Of a DNA stretch of 64,000 nt, positions 22,713 through 35,738 are shown piece by piece. The stretch covers positions 337,573,090-337,637,089 of the forward strand of contig NC_061514.1 of the NCBI RefSeq assembly GCF_022539505.1, read 5' to 3'. Each line of letters starts with the position of its first letter. Within the stretch, counting starts at the first letter, position 1. Source of the stretch: Lolium rigidum. Its lineage: Eukaryota > Streptophyta > Magnoliopsida > Poales > Poaceae. Both the position numbers and the translations under genes were made by a program. The notes beneath the pieces are model-generated. The model saw only the letters and a program-made list of their open reading frames with translations. It did not search any database and was not told the origin of the DNA.

Positions 22713-24311
22713 TGATGGCGTGTATTTCACACGTTCGTTGGGCAACCCCAAGAGGAAGGTATGATGAGCACAGCAGCAAGTTTTCCCTCAGAAAGAAACC
22801 AAGGTTTATCGAACCAGGAGGAGCCAAGAAGCACGTTCAAGGTTGATGGCGGCGAGATGTAGTGCGGCGCAACACCAGAGATTCCGGCGCCAACGTGGAA
22901 CCTGCACAACACAACCAAGCTACTTTGCCCCAACGAAACAGTGAGGTTGTCAATCTCACCGGCTTGCTGTAACAAAGGATTAACCGTATTGTGTGGAATA
23001 TGATTGTTTGCGAGAGAAAACGATAGAACAAGTATTGCAGTAGATTGTATTTCAGTAAAGAGAATTGGACCGGGGTCCACAGTTCACTAGAGGTGTCTCT
23101 CCCATAAGACGAACAAGCATGTTGGGTGAACAAATTACAGTTGGGCAATTGACAAATAAAGAGAGCATGACAATGCACATACATATCATGATGAGTATAG
23201 TGAGATTTAATTGGGCATTACGACAAAGTACATAGACCGCCATCCAACTCGCATCTATGCCTAAAAAGTCCACCTTCGGAGTTATCATCCGAACCCCTCC
23301 GGTATTAAGTTGCAAAGCAACAGACAATTGCATTAAGTATGGTGCGTAATGTAATCAACAACTACATCCTTAGACATAGCATCAATGTTTTATCCCTAGT
23401 GGCAACAAGCACAACACAACCTTAGAACTTTTCGTCATCTGCCCAGGTGTCAATGCAGGCATGAACCCACTATCGAGCATAAGTACTCCCTCTTTGAGTT
23501 AAAAGCATCTACTTGGCCAGAGCATCTACTAATAACGGAGAGCATGCAAGATCATAAACAACACATAAGCATAACTTTGATAATCAACATAACAAGTATT
23601 CTCTATTCATCGGATCCCAACAAACGCAACATATAGAATTACATATGGATGATCTTGATCATGATAGGCAGCTCACAAGATCCGACAATGATAGCACAAT
23701 GGGGAGAAGACAACCATCTAGCTACTGCTATGGACCCATAGTCCAGGGGTAGACTACTCACTCATCACTCCGGAGGCGACCATGGCGGTGTAGAGTCCTC
23801 CGGGAGATGATTCCCCTCTCCGGCAGGGTGCCGGAGGCGATCTCCGGGATCCCCCGAGATGGGATCGGCGGCGACGGCGTCTCGGCAATGTTTTCCGTAT
23901 CGTGGCTCTCGGTACCGGGGGTTTCGTCACGGAGGCTATTTGTAGGCGGAAGGGCAGGTCAAGAGGCGGCACAGGGGGCCCACACCACGGGCCGGCGCGG
24001 CCAAGGGGGGCCGCGCCGCCCTAGGGTTTGGCGCCCCGTGGCCCCTCTTCGTCTCCCCTTCGGACTTCCGGAAGCTTCGTGAGAAAATAGGCCTCCGGGC
24101 TTTTATTTCGTCCAATTCCGAGAATATTTCTTTACTAGGATTTCGAAACCAAAAACAGCAGAAAACGAAGCAATCGGCACTTCGGCATCTTGTTAATAGG
24201 TTAGTTCCGTAAAATGCACGAATATGACATAAAGTGTGCATAAAACATGTAGATAACATCAATAATGTGGCATGGAACACAAGAAATTATCGATACGTTG
24301 GAGACGTATCA
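22713..24311 (-). repeat. Sabrina-type 3' LTR
   Basis: 1599 bp. This is the inverted equivalent of the LTR at 6243-7849, running TGATACGTCTCCAACGTATC (minus strand, from 24311) to CCATCA at 22713. A reverse-complement polypurine tract (GCATCCCCAAGCTTAG) abuts at 24312. Confidence 0.85.
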
Positions 24312-26387
24312 GCATCCCCAAGCTTAGTTCCGCTCGTCCCGAGCAGGTAAAACGATAACAAAGATAATTTCTGGAGTGACATGCCATCATAAACTCGATC
24401 ATACTATTTGTAAAGCATATGTAGTGAATGCAGCGATCAAAACAATGTGTATGACATGAGTAAACAAGTGAATCATAAAGCAAAGACTTTTCATGAATAG
24501 CATTTCAAGACAAGCATCAATAAGTCTTGCATAAGAGTTAACTCATAAAGCAATAATTCAAAGTAAAGGTATTGAAGCAACACAAAAGAAGATTAAGTTT
24601 CAGCGGTTGCTTTCAACTTGTAACATGTATATCTCATGGATATTGTCAACATAGAGTAATATAATAAGTGCAATAAGCAAGTATGTAAGAATCAATGCAC
24701 AGTTCACACAAGTGTTTGCTTCTTGAGGTGGAGAGAAATAGGTGAACTGACTCAACATTGAAAGTAAAAGAATGGTCCTCATAGAGGAAAAGCATCGATT
24801 GCTATATTTGTGCTAGAGCTTTGATTTTGAAAACATGAAACAATTTTGTCAACGGTAGTAATAGAGCATATGCATCATGTAAATTATATCTTATAAGTTG
24901 CAAGCCTCATGCATAGTGTACTAATAGTGCTCGCACCTTGTCCTAATTAGCTTGGACTACCTGGATTATCACCGCAATACATATGCTTTAACCAAGTATC
25001 ACAAAGGGGTACCTCTATGCCGCCTGTACAAAGGTCTAAGGAGAAAGCTCGCATTTGGATTTCTCGCTTTTGATTATTCTCAACTTAGACATCCATACCG
25101 GGACAACATAGACAACGAGATAATGGACTCCTCTTTTAATGCTTTAAGCATTCAACAACAATTAATTCTTTTCTCATTAGAGATTTGAGGATGTTTGTCC
25201 AAAACTGAAACTTCCACCATGGAACATGGCTTTAGTTAGCGGCCCAATGTTCTTCTCTCACAATATGCATGCTCAAACCATTCAACTCGGTGTAGATCGC
25301 CCTTACTTCGGACAAGACGAACATGCATAGCAACTCACATGAAATTCAACAACGAGTTGATGGCGTTCCTCAAGTAAACATGGTTATCGCACAACAAGCA
25401 ACTTGATAAGAGATAAAGTGCATAATTACATATTCAATACCACAATAGTTTTTAAGCTATTTGTCCCATGAGCTATATATTGCAAAGGTGAATGATGGAA
25501 TTTTAAAGGTAGCACTCAAGCAATTTACTTTGGAATGGCTGGAAAATACCATGTAGTAGGTAGGTATGGTGGACACAAATGGCATAGTGGTTGGCTCAAG
25601 TATTTTGGATGCATGAGAAGTATTCCCTCTCGATACAAGGTTTAGGCTAGCAAGGTTATTTGAGGCAAACACAAGGATGAACTAGTACAGCAAAACTCAC
25701 ATAAAAGACATATTGAAAGCATTATAATACTCTATACCGTCTTCCTTGTTGTTCAAACTCAAAACTAGAAATTATCTAGACCTTAGAGAAACCAAATATG
25801 CAAACCAAATTTTAGCATGCTCTATGTATTTCTTCATTAATGGGTGCAAAGCATATGATGCAAGAGCTTAAACATGAGCACAACAATTGCCAAGTATCAC
25901 ATTACCCAAAACATTTATAGCAATTACTACATGTATCATTTTCCAATTCCAACCATATAACAATTTAACGAAGGAGAAACTTCGCCATGAATACTATGAG
26001 TAGAAACCAAGGACATATTTGTCCATAAGCTACAGCGGAGTGTGTATCTCTCCCATAAAGTGAATGCTAGGATCCATTTTATTCAAACAAAACAAAAACA
26101 AAAACAAAACGACGCTCCAAGAAAAAGCACATAAGATGTGGCCGAATAAAAATGTAGTTTCAGGGGAGGAACCTGATAATTTGTTGATGAAGAAGGGGAT
26201 GCCTTGGGCATCCCCAAGCTTAGACGCTTGAGTCTTCTTGATATATGCAGGGGTGAACCACCGGGTGCATCCCCAAGCTTAGAGCTTTTCACTCTCCTTG
26301 ATCATGTTCCATCATACTCCTCTCTTGATCCTTGAAAACTTCCTCCACACCAAACTCGAAACAACTCATTAGAGGGTTAGTGCACAA
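24312..26387 (-). other. Non-coding 3' interior, Sabrina type
   Basis: Inverted and similar to about 4180-6242 of the first element. No coding sequence. It stops at the assembly gap; by comparison with the first element, roughly 450 bp may be missing there. Confidence 0.7.
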
Positions 26388-26487
26388 NNNNNNNNNNNNN
26401 NNNNNNNNNNNNNNNNNNNNNNNNNNNNNNNNNNNNNNNNNNNNNNNNNNNNNNNNNNNNNNNNNNNNNNNNNNNNNNNNNNNNNNN
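26388..26487. other. Assembly gap (100 N)
   Basis: A run of exactly 100 N, a conventional gap of unknown length inside the recombinant element. Confidence 0.99.
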
Positions 26488-27865
26488 TGTAGCAAAATAA
26501 CACATGGGTTATCTCCCAAGAAGTTCTTTCTTTATAGCCATTAAGATGGGCTCGAGCGGTTTTAATGATGCACTCGCAAGAAATAGTATTTGAAACAAAG
26601 AGAGCATCAAGAGGCAAATTCAAAACACATTTAAGTCTAACATGCTTCCTATGCATAGGAATCTTGTAAATAAACAAGTTCATGAAGAGCAAAGTAACAA
26701 GCATAGGAAGATAAAACAAGTGTAGCTTCAAAAATTTCAACACATAGAGAGGTGTTTTAGTAACATGAAAATTTCTACAACCATATTTTCCTCTCTCATA
26801 ATAACTTTCAGTAGCATCATTGATGAAATCCACAATATACCCATCACTTAAAACATTCTTATCATGGTTCATATGCATAGAAGTATCATTAAGTTTGGCA
26901 TAAGAAGAGTTATTCTCATTAATAGTAATTGGAGTAAGATTATTATCAAGAATTTGAACATGGTAAACAAATTGCATATTAAGGGAATTGTTAATCCAAT
27001 CATGACTATGACAAGTTTCATAAGGATAGTTAGAACCTATATCATGGCATTCTTTATAATAATCATCAGAGATCGGGGGCACAGTGTCATCATAGGAAAT
27101 AGAATAGTTATCTTTCACGGTCGGTTTATCTGTGTCCACACCATCATTGTTATTAGAAGGAGATGTATCAAGAACATAATGACCAGTAGCTAAAGGATTT
27201 TCAAACACCTCTTCCCCAAGCTTAGAGCTTTCTATATCATTATGGGAGGAAGCATGGATAGTACTAACACTATGGCAATTATTATCATCATTTTCAGAAT
27301 TAGTTTCCCAGAGATTTGTAATATCAAAAGTAGTGTGCTCATTCAAATCATGATTGCTAATGTATGTAAAGGGCATAGGAAGATCATCGTATTCAGATTC
27401 ATTGTCACAATAATCATTAGGAGCAACATACTTACGGTTACCTAGCGTTATCTCATTCACGCGGGGATACGCTCGTTACCTCTTTCTTTATATTCTCCTT
27501 CTTCTTCTTCTTCTTCGTTCCCTTCTTCTTCTTCTTCTCTTCCTTCTCCTCGTTCCCTTCTTTAGGAGGAAGAGGTTTGAAGGGTGGCTTGTCCGCATAA
27601 CCTGATTTACTTTCGAAACAATAGAAGAAACTTGGGAGGATCCCTCCTTTTCATTAATTAGTTGAAAACACACAGCGGTCCTATCATATTTTGGCAAGGT
27701 GTCATCTTCTAAAATATTTTGTATGTAAGTATTTGTATGGCTATTATCAATGCAATAAGAAAAACACCCATGAAGGACATCATCAATATCAAGATCACTC
27801 ATATGTAACAAAGAGATTTTTCTCGACAGGTTCTTCACACCCCAAAAATAAAGTAAGTTCATCAT
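26488..27865 (-). pseudogene. Second ORF region of the recombinant element
   Basis: Two frames follow gag. The first (27865 down to 27488) starts with an ATG that overlaps the gag stop and ends in an Arg/Lys run encoded by a CTT-rich microsatellite (27495-27550). The second (27460 down into the gap) is acidic and Asn/Asp/Ser-rich, with a basic C-terminal part containing ISCECIIKTARAHL. No protease, reverse transcriptase or integrase motif is seen. I do not know the function; similar ORFs occur in Triticeae gypsy elements lacking pol. Confidence 0.5.
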
Positions 27866-29037
27866 GCTTGATTAGGAGTAATTTCATCATCACAATACAA
27901 ATTTGCAGCACTCATTGGGTTCAAATTATCATTGGAGGAGCATTGAAAATTAAAATGACCCACTTCATGGCAAACTTCACAAATAAAAGGATAGAGGGAA
28001 CAAACTTCTTTACCAAGATCATCTAGAGCCCTAAACCACTTTCTAGTTTTTTCATTAGCATGATGGATACAATATTCATCTTTGATTTGATTAATTCCAC
28101 AAGGTCTATGTATTCCACAAAAATTAACATGCTTATAGGAAATAACATTCTTAGGAGTTTGAGCATGCTCATTACAATAATTAACAACAATTTCATTCTT
28201 CATGCAAGCCTCTTTAAAAGGTTCATGATACTTATCAAAATTCTTTTTAGGCAATTCAAAATGAGAAGCAAAGGCTTTATAAAGATTTGCAGCAACTTGA
28301 GAGTCAAGACCATAAGTAGCACTAATATTTCGAAATTTATCGGTATCCATAAAAGTTTCAATGCATTCATAATCATAATTTATACCTGACTCTTTACCTT
28401 CGTCGTTCTTCCCATCTTCAGCGTTCTCCTTAATCCGATCAAGAAGGTCCCTTTTAAACTCTTCTTTGTTGCGCGTGAATGATCCAGAACAAGTAGCATC
28501 CAGCAAGGTCTTATCTTGAAAAGAAAGTCTTGCATAGAAATTATCAATGATGATATTACCTGGAAGCTCATGATTGGGGCATTTGAGCATTAAAGACTTC
28601 AATCTCTCCCATGCTTGGGCAATACTCTCTCCATCATGAGGCCAGAAATTATATATTCGGTTTCGGTCTTTGTGAATTTCACTTGGAGGATAGAATTTAG
28701 AATAAAATAGAGGCACAATATCCTTCCAATCAAGAGAATGCTCATCTTTTAGCAGTTTATGCCAATGCGCCGCTTTACCAGACAACGACATAGAGAATAA
28801 TTTCTTCTTCACTTCATTCATAGAGATACCTGCACACTTGAATAACCCGCATAATTCATGCAAAAACAGTAAATGATCTCCAGGATGCACAGTTCCATCC
28901 CCTTCATAGCGGTTATCCATAACACGTTCAATAATTTTCATAGGTATTTTATATGGGATACTTTTAGTAGGTGCATTTAAAATATCACAAGCATCATTAG
29001 AGTTATCGCATATGAGAGATAAAGTGTTATCGAGCAA
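27862..29037 (-). CDS. Gag protein of the recombinant element
   Basis: This 391-residue ORF has a capsid-like domain (GKAAHWHKLL, then FYPPSEIHK and AQAWERLKSLM, residues about 60-170), as in Retrotrans_gag proteins. It has one zinc knuckle near the C-terminus, CEVCHEVGHFNFQC, with the CX2CX4HX4C spacing of nucleocapsids. It differs clearly from the gag at 1548-2585, which has no knuckle, so the two elements carry different gag types despite a shared 3' region. A downstream ORF begins at the overlapping ATG. Confidence 0.8.
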   Translation of the reverse strand: MLDNTLSLICDNSNDACDILNAPTKSIPYKIPMKIIERVMDNRYEGDGTVHPGDHLLFLHELCGLFKCAGISMNEVKKKLFSMSLSGKAAHWHKLLKDEHSLDWKDIVPLFYSKFYPPSEIHKDRNRIYNFWPHDGESIAQAWERLKSLMLKCPNHELPGNIIIDNFYARLSFQDKTLLDATCSGSFTRNKEEFKRDLLDRIKENAEDGKNDEGKESGINYDYECIETFMDTDKFRNISATYGLDSQVAANLYKAFASHFELPKKNFDKYHEPFKEACMKNEIVVNYCNEHAQTPKNVISYKHVNFCGIHRPCGINQIKDEYCIHHANEKTRKWFRALDDLGKEVCSLYPFICEVCHEVGHFNFQCSSNDNLNPMSAANLYCDDEITPNQA

Positions 29038-29395
29038 ATTTTCTCACCTGAAGATGGGAAGCTAAAAAGATCACAAAAACTAGCTTCCCCAAGCTTAGAC
29101 TTCTCCATAGCATTAGCAGTAATTGCATTCATACTAATAACATCGCTACTAGCATGCGAATAAGGTTCCATTGGTTTTCTAATGTTTGCACCAAACAATT
29201 CTAAATCAGGAAAAAGATTAAAAAGCTCACTAAATTTTTTGTTGTTTTCCATTATGCCTAACTAGTGAAAATAAAAACAAGAAACAAAAAGATGCAATTG
29301 CGGGATCCGAAGGAAATAGCTTCGAGCACACACACAACGGCGCCGGAAAAGTACGTTACACTGGAACCGGAGTATGAGTGCCTTTTTACCTTTCC

Positions 29396-29413
29396 TCCCC
29401 GGCAACGGCGCCG
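29396..29413 (-). other. Primer-binding site, tRNA-Asp type (minus)
   Basis: The minus strand reads CGGCGCCGTTGCCGGGGA, 10 bp inside the 5' LTR edge at 29424. A partial second copy of the GGCGCC part lies near 29340. Confidence 0.7.
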
Positions 29414-29423
29414 GAAAAGTGCT

Positions 29424-31133
29424 TGATGTCTACGTTCCCCTCCTTTCCTGTAGACGGTGTTGGGCCTCCAAGAGCGAGAGGTTTGTAGAACAGCAGCAAG
29501 TTTTCCCTTAAGTGGATCACCCAAGGTTTATCGAACTCGGGGAGGAAGAGGTCAAAGATATCCCTCTCATGCAACCACTGCAACCACAAAGCAAGAAGTC
29601 TCTTGTGTCCCCAACACACCTAGTAGGTGCACTAGTTCGGCGAAGAGATAGTGAAATACAGGTGGTATGAATAAGTAGTAGCAACGGCACCGAGAAAAGT
29701 GCTTTGCCCGGGACGAGTAAACAAGCAGTAGTAACGCGAGCGGTAGTAACGCGATAGAAACGAGTAAACAAGCAGCAATAGCGATATTTAGGAACAAGGC
29801 CTAGGAATTAGACTTTCACTAGTGGACACTCTCAACATTGATCACATAACAGAATAGATAAATGCATACTCTACACTTTTGTTGGATGATGAACACATTG
29901 CGTAGGATTACACGAACCCTCAATGCCGGAGTTAACAAGCTCCACAATAATGCTCATATTTTAGTAACCTTTAGTGTAAGATAGATCAAAAGACTAAACC
30001 AAGTACTAACATAGCATGCACACTTGTCACCTTCATGCATATGTAGGAGGAATAGATCACATCAATATTATCATAGCAATAGTTAACTTCGCAATCTACA
30101 AGAGATCATGATCATAGCATAAACCAAGTACTAACACGGTGCACACACTCGTCACCTTTGCACACATGCGGGAGGAATAAAACTACTTTAATAACATTGC
30201 TAGAGTAGCACATAGATAAATTGTGATACAAACATATTGCAATCATAAAGAGATATAAATAAGCACCTCACTATGCCATTCATAACAGGTGAGTAAGTAT
30301 TCGTGAAATATAGCCTAAGAGACCCACACGGTGCACACACTCGTCACCTTTACACACGTGGGACAAGGAGTCTCCGGAGATCACATAAGTAAAACTCACT
30401 TGACTAGCATAGTGACATCTAGATTACAAGCATCATCATATGAATCTCAATCATGTAAGGCAGCTCATGAGATTATTGTATTGAAGCACATAGGAGAGAG
30501 ATGAACCACATAGCTACCGGTACAGCCCCGAGCCTCGATGGAGAACTACTCCCTCCTCATGGGAGCAGCAGCGGTGATGAAGATGGCGGTGGAGATGGCA
30601 GCGGTGTCGATGGAGAAGCCTTCCGGGGGCACTTCCCCGCTCCGGCGGGGTGCCGGAACGGAGACTCCTGTCCCCCGGATCTTGGCTTCGCGATGGCGGC
30701 GGCTCTGGAAGGTTTTCCGTATCGTGGTTCTTCGCATCAGGGGTTTCGCGACGGAGGCTTTAAGTAGGCGGAAGGGCAGAGTCGGGGGCCTGACGAGGGG
30801 CCCACACCATAGGGCGGCGCGGGCCCCCTTGGCCGCGCCGCCTTGTGGTGTCGCCACCTCGTGGCCCCACTTCGTATGTTCTTCGGTCTTCCGGAAGCTC
30901 CGTGGAAAAATAGGCCCACGGGTCTTCGTTTCGTCCAATTCGAGAATATTTCGTTACTAGGATTTCTGAAACCAAAAACAGCGAGAAAACGAGAACTGGC
31001 ACTTCGGCATCTTGTTAATAGGTTAGTTCCAGAAAATGCACGAATATGACATAAAGTGTGCATAAAACATGTAGGTATCATCAATAATATGGCATAGAAC
31101 ATAAGAAATTATCGATACGTCGGAGACGTATCA
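29424..31133 (-). repeat. 5' LTR of a second gypsy type
   Basis: 1710 bp, minus-strand start TGATACGTCTCCGACGTATC at 31133, inner end at TGATGTCTACG (29424). Its U3 start resembles the Sabrina-type LTR, but the R/U5 part from about 29424 to 30500 is unrelated to it. Confidence 0.75.
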
Positions 31134-34100
31134 GTATCACTTTGGGAGCATTGAGTATATCTATTTGGTTTTGGCAAACTTAGCATTGGTCAATAGCAAC
31201 AACACTTTGAGTTTTTAAATAGAGAAGAGGAAATACATGTAGATATGTTATTATCTTTCTTGTTAGTTCCTAGCTTAGTATTCTGAAGTTAAAATTGTTT
31301 GTACTTACAAGTAAGATGCATGATTGTTTCTATCACATGTATATATGTTTGTTTCCCTCAACTCTTATGCTTGCTAATTAACCTTGCTAGCCAAAGACCT
31401 GTACCGAGAGGGAATACTTCTCGTGCATCCAAACCACGAAACCAAACCTATGCCATCAGTGTCCACCATAACTACCTACTATGTGGTATTTCCCTGCCAT
31501 TCCAAGTAAATACTTCATGTGCTACCTTTAAGCAATTCAAAAGCTATTACCTCTTATTTGTGTCAATGTTTTATAGCTCATGAGGAAGTATGTGGTGTTT
31601 TATCTTTCAATCTTGTTAGGCAGCTTCCACTAATGGACTAGTGGCTTCATCCACTTATCCTATAATTTTGCAAAAAGAGCTGGCAACGGGGTTCCTAGCC
31701 CCAATTAATCAACTTTCATTAATAATTCTCTCCACATGTTTTGCCCTGATTCATCAGTAAGCAACTTAATTTTGCAATAGACACTCCTCCATGGTATGAG
31801 ATTGTTGGAAGGCACGCGAGGATTCGGTTAGCCATGGCTTGTGTAAGCAAAGGTTGGGGGGAGTGTCATCCTTAAATAAACTAAAGTACATGTGTAAACA
31901 AAAGAGAAGAGGGATGATCTACCTTGCTGGTAGAGATAACGTCCTTCATGGGAGCCGCTCTTTGGAGGTCTGTTTGGCAAGGGGGTTAGAGTACCCGCTA
32001 CCATTCGTTGACAACAACAAACACCTCTCAAAACTTTACTTTTATGCTCTCTATATGATTTCAAAACTTAAAAAGCTCTAGCACATGATTTAATCCCTGC
32101 TTCCCTCTGCGAAGGGCCTGTCTTTTACTTTATGTTGAGTCATTAAACCTATTTCCCTCCATCTCAAGCAAGCATTTGAGTTGTTGTGATCAAACCATCT
32201 ATATTGTGGTTTACTTTATCATGTCATTCTATTCTTCCTTGTTTAGTACAAGTTTTATCTGAATGAATATAGCTTTGAAAGTTATCAATGATTATGAGGA
32301 GATTACGATGATTCAGTATGCAAGTTTACCATAAGCTTTAATATGAGAGCACTGCTCAATAGATAAGTATAATATGTTAACTGTTCTCTGACCAAGAACA
32401 AAGTTTGCCATCACCAATTATGATTCCTTATGCACCTTTATTTGTGATTACCTTCTACTTGTCTCAAGTTGAATTATATGAGGAAGTTGTCTACTAAAAT
32501 GTCTTGTGTGAATGAATATGATGCTTCCTGTCCGTATTTTATTTATCGACACTTCACTCCATAAACATGTGGTCTTGTTTACCGAGTTCAGTTTCGCTTG
32601 GGGACAAGCGAAGTCTAAGCTTGGGGGGAGTTGATACGTCCATTTTGCATCACTATTTTGTATTATAATTTGCTGTTATTCATTGATATATTTCATATTT
32701 GGAGATGATACTTATGTTATTTCCTCTATTTTGCATGTTTCATGATTATTGGAGGATCGCGCACCGGAGTCAGGATTCTGCTGGAGAAAGCTCCGTCAGA
32801 ATGCAATATTTCGGAAGATCAACAGTTGACGGAAATTATATGAAAAATCCTATTTTTCCAGAAGACGAAGGGACCAGAAGGGGGAGCCGAGGGGACCCGA
32901 GGTGGGACCACCTCATAGGCCGGCGCGGCCCAAGGCCTGGCCGCGCCGCCCTGTGAGGAGGGGGCCCACAAACCCCTCTTGCCTCCTTTTCTTCGCGTAC
33001 GTCTTCGTCCCGAAAACCTAAGCTCCAGAGGATAGTCGCGAAGAGTCACAGCCGCCTCTGCGGGATGGAGAACACCAGAGAGAAAAGAGCTCTCCGGCAG
33101 GCTGAAATCCGCCGGGAAATTCCCTCCCGGAGGGGGAAATCGACGCCATCGTCACCGTCATCGAGCTGGACATCATCTCCATCATCATCACCATCATCAT
33201 CATCATCATCACCGCCATCTCCACCGCTGCACCTCGTCACCGCTGTAACAATTTGGGTTTGATCTTGATTGTTTGATAGGGGAAACTCTCCCGGTGTTGA
33301 TTTCTACTTGTTATTGATGCTATTGAGTGAAACTATTGAACCAAGGTTTATGTTCAGATTGTTATTCATCATCATATCACCTCTGATCATGTTCCATATG
33401 ATGTCTCGTGAGTAGTTCGTTTAGTTCTTGAGGACATGGGTGAAGTCTAAATGTTAGTAGTGAATTATGTTGGTTAATATTCAATGTTGTGATATTTAAG
33501 TTGTGGTGTTATTCTTCTAGTGGTGTCGTGTGAACGTCGACTACATGACACTTCACCATTTATAGGCCTAGGGGAATGCATCTTGTATTCGTTTGCCAAT
33601 TGCGGGGTTGCCGGAATGACAGAAACCTAAACCCCCGTTGGTATATCGGTGCAGGAGGGATAGCTGGATCTCAGAGTTTAAGGCTGTGGTTAGATTTATC
33701 TTAATTACTTTCTTGTAGTTGCGGATGCTTGCAAGGGGTATAATCACAAGTATGTATTAGTCCTAGGAAGGGCAGTACATTAGCATAGGTTCACCCACAC
33801 AACACTTATCAAAACAATGAAGATTAATCAGCTATATGAAGCGAAAGCACTAGACTAATTTTCCGTGTGTCCTCAAGAACGTTTGGTCATTATAAGTAAA
33901 CAAACCGGCTTATCCTTTGTGCTAAAAAGGATTGGGCCACTCGCTGCAATTATTTCTTTCGCACTTTATTTACTTGTACTTTATTCATCTGCTATATCAA
34001 AACCCACTGAATACTTTTCTGTGAGCATTTACAGTGAATCCTTCATCGAAACTGCTTGTCAACACCTTCTGCTCCTCGTTGGGACCGACATTCTTACTTA

Positions 34101-34142
34101 TCGAAGATACTACGATACACCCCCTATACTTGTGGGTCATCA
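31134..34142 (+). mobile_element. 3' end of another gypsy element (interior plus 3' LTR)
   Basis: 31134-32631 is non-coding interior ending in the polypurine AAGCTTGGGGGGAG. The 3' LTR (32632-34142, 1511 bp) runs from TGATACGTCCATTTTGCATC to TGTGGGTCATCA. The 5' part is missing; the left edge is the LTR end of the recombinant element at 31133. An imperfect (ATC)n microsatellite lies at 33172-33212. Confidence 0.75.
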
Positions 34143-34725
34143 AGGTCGCGGCGGCTCCTGCACCTTGACGCGGCGGCGGCTCCTCCACCTTGACGCCACG
34201 CCGGCCCCTCCTCCTCCACGCCGTAGCGGCTTGTGCTGCTGGTGGCGGGGATGGGTGGAGCGTGGCGGCATGCGGCCCTCGCGGAGGAAGGCCGCGGCGG
34301 CGGCGACGGCAGCGCTCGCCATGGAAGGCGGCGGCGCGCGGCAGTAGGGAGAGGGGAGAGAGTGGTACGTGCGATGGAGGGGTACGGCATGATATAGGAG
34401 AAGTTATATCTGTGGCGCACCTGCGCCAGTGCGCCACAGAACACGTTATTTCTGTGGCGCACCGAGGTTAGTGCGCCACAGAATACGTTATTTCTGTGGC
34501 GCACCAAGTGCAGTGCGCCATAGAAAAAGTAAAACCAATGATTGGGCGTGACAGGGTGTGGGCCCCCACCAAGTTTTTGTGGCGCATGGTTCCATGGTGC
34601 GCCACAAAATTAAGCTATTTCTGTGGCGCACCGTTTCTGGTGCGCCACAAAATAACTTTCTGTGGTGTATTTTTAGTGGTGCGCCACAGAACTAAGCTCC
34701 ACCTATAAGCGTTTCCCTACTAGTG
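34143..34725 (-). mobile_element. CACTA transposon end fragment
   Basis: The terminus CACTAGTAGGGAAACG on the minus strand (at 34725) identifies a CACTA element. Inside it lie five to six inverted subterminal motifs of the type TGTGGCGCACC / GGTGCGCCACA (34410-34695), where transposase would bind. Next comes a GC-rich Ala/Arg-type 5' region (34143-34370). The rest is absent because the gypsy LTR abuts at 34142. Confidence 0.75.
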
Positions 34726-35438
34726 GTTGGGGTAATTGGAGAGCAGAGCGAAATCAGATTAAACTAATATTTTGTCTCAAAATCATAACTAACAATGGCA
34801 AATAATATTTTTATCTCAAAATCATAATTAACAGTGCCTAATGGCACTTTTAATCTCAAAATTATAATTAGCAACATTTTTTGTTAGGTTGGGAGAAATG
34901 GAGAGCAGAACGGAATGAAGGTTACACTTTAATTTTTTGTCTCAAAATCGTAATTTATAGTGGCAAATGGCCTTTTTAATCTCAAAATTTTAATTAACAA
35001 TGGCTAATTTTTTGGCTGGATTAGTGGAGTGCTTCGTAATTAACATCGGCTAATTAACACTGTTTCACCACATTGCACCGAATCGGTGGAATGGATGCAT
35101 TATGCATATGGGAATAATATTCTCTTTCGAGGAACCACTCGGTTTCATTTCATTTCACAACCGAACACAAGAATTAGCTCTCGAATAGGAATGGTTCCGT
35201 TCCATTCCAATTGGTTCTGGAACCGAACACACCTTAGATACTCTTCATTTCCAATTAATTGATCCAACTTTAAAATGTTTTACTATCGGGATACACAAGA
35301 ATTCGCATAGTAAATAATTATTCATATGGTATTTTAAATTTATTTTATAGTATGTTAAAATTATTAACATGCACATCTATTTAAAACCGAGTCAGTTAAA
35401 TTGGCACGTAAAACTGAGTCTAAATACATGTTAGAATA
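34726..35438. other. A+T-rich spacer with diverged short tandem repeats
   Basis: Four variants of a phrase like TCTCAAAATCATAATTAACA recur between 34770 and 35000, each next to a GGC-AAT phrase. Near 35215-35237 a GGAACCGAACACACCTTA string resembles a hAT-type terminus, but I see no clear partner. No genes. Confidence 0.4.
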
Positions 35439-35656
35439 CTACTTATGTTCATATAAATAAGGCACACTCACATTTTAAGGTAAAGTTTGACTAAACAAGT
35501 ACAATTGATATTGTTAGAATTGTATTGAAAAATATTTTCTAATGATACCAGTTTTTTATCAAATAGTTCTTCTATACATACATATACATGTAAATTATTT
35601 TTTCATTAAAGATAAATTATGAAAAATGAGGACGTGTTTTATTGAAATGGAGGGAG
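35439..35656 (-). mobile_element. Stowaway-like MITE
   Basis: The right end GAAATGGAGGGAG is followed by TA (35657-35658); the left end after TA (35437-35438) is a diverged inverted version. At 218 bp, A+T-rich and non-coding, it fits a Tc1/Mariner-type MITE of the CTCCCTCC terminal class. Confidence 0.55.
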
Positions 35657-35738
35657 TATATGTTTTGCATGCTTGGGCAGACTCAATCGATTGTGTCTTT
35701 TCCAACATGCGTAGACTTGCTGCACGTGTTTTCTCTTA

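Larger units (their letters stand above)
22713..31133 (-). mobile_element. Recombinant gypsy element with two different LTRs
   Basis: In minus orientation: 5' LTR 29424-31133, tRNA-Asp primer site, gag, a second ORF region, gap, Sabrina-type 3' interior, polypurine tract and 3' LTR 22713-24311. The two LTRs share only their first few hundred bases and are otherwise unrelated. The flanks (CCGAC on the left, GTATC on the right) do not form a target duplication. It therefore combines halves of two elements. Confidence 0.75.
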
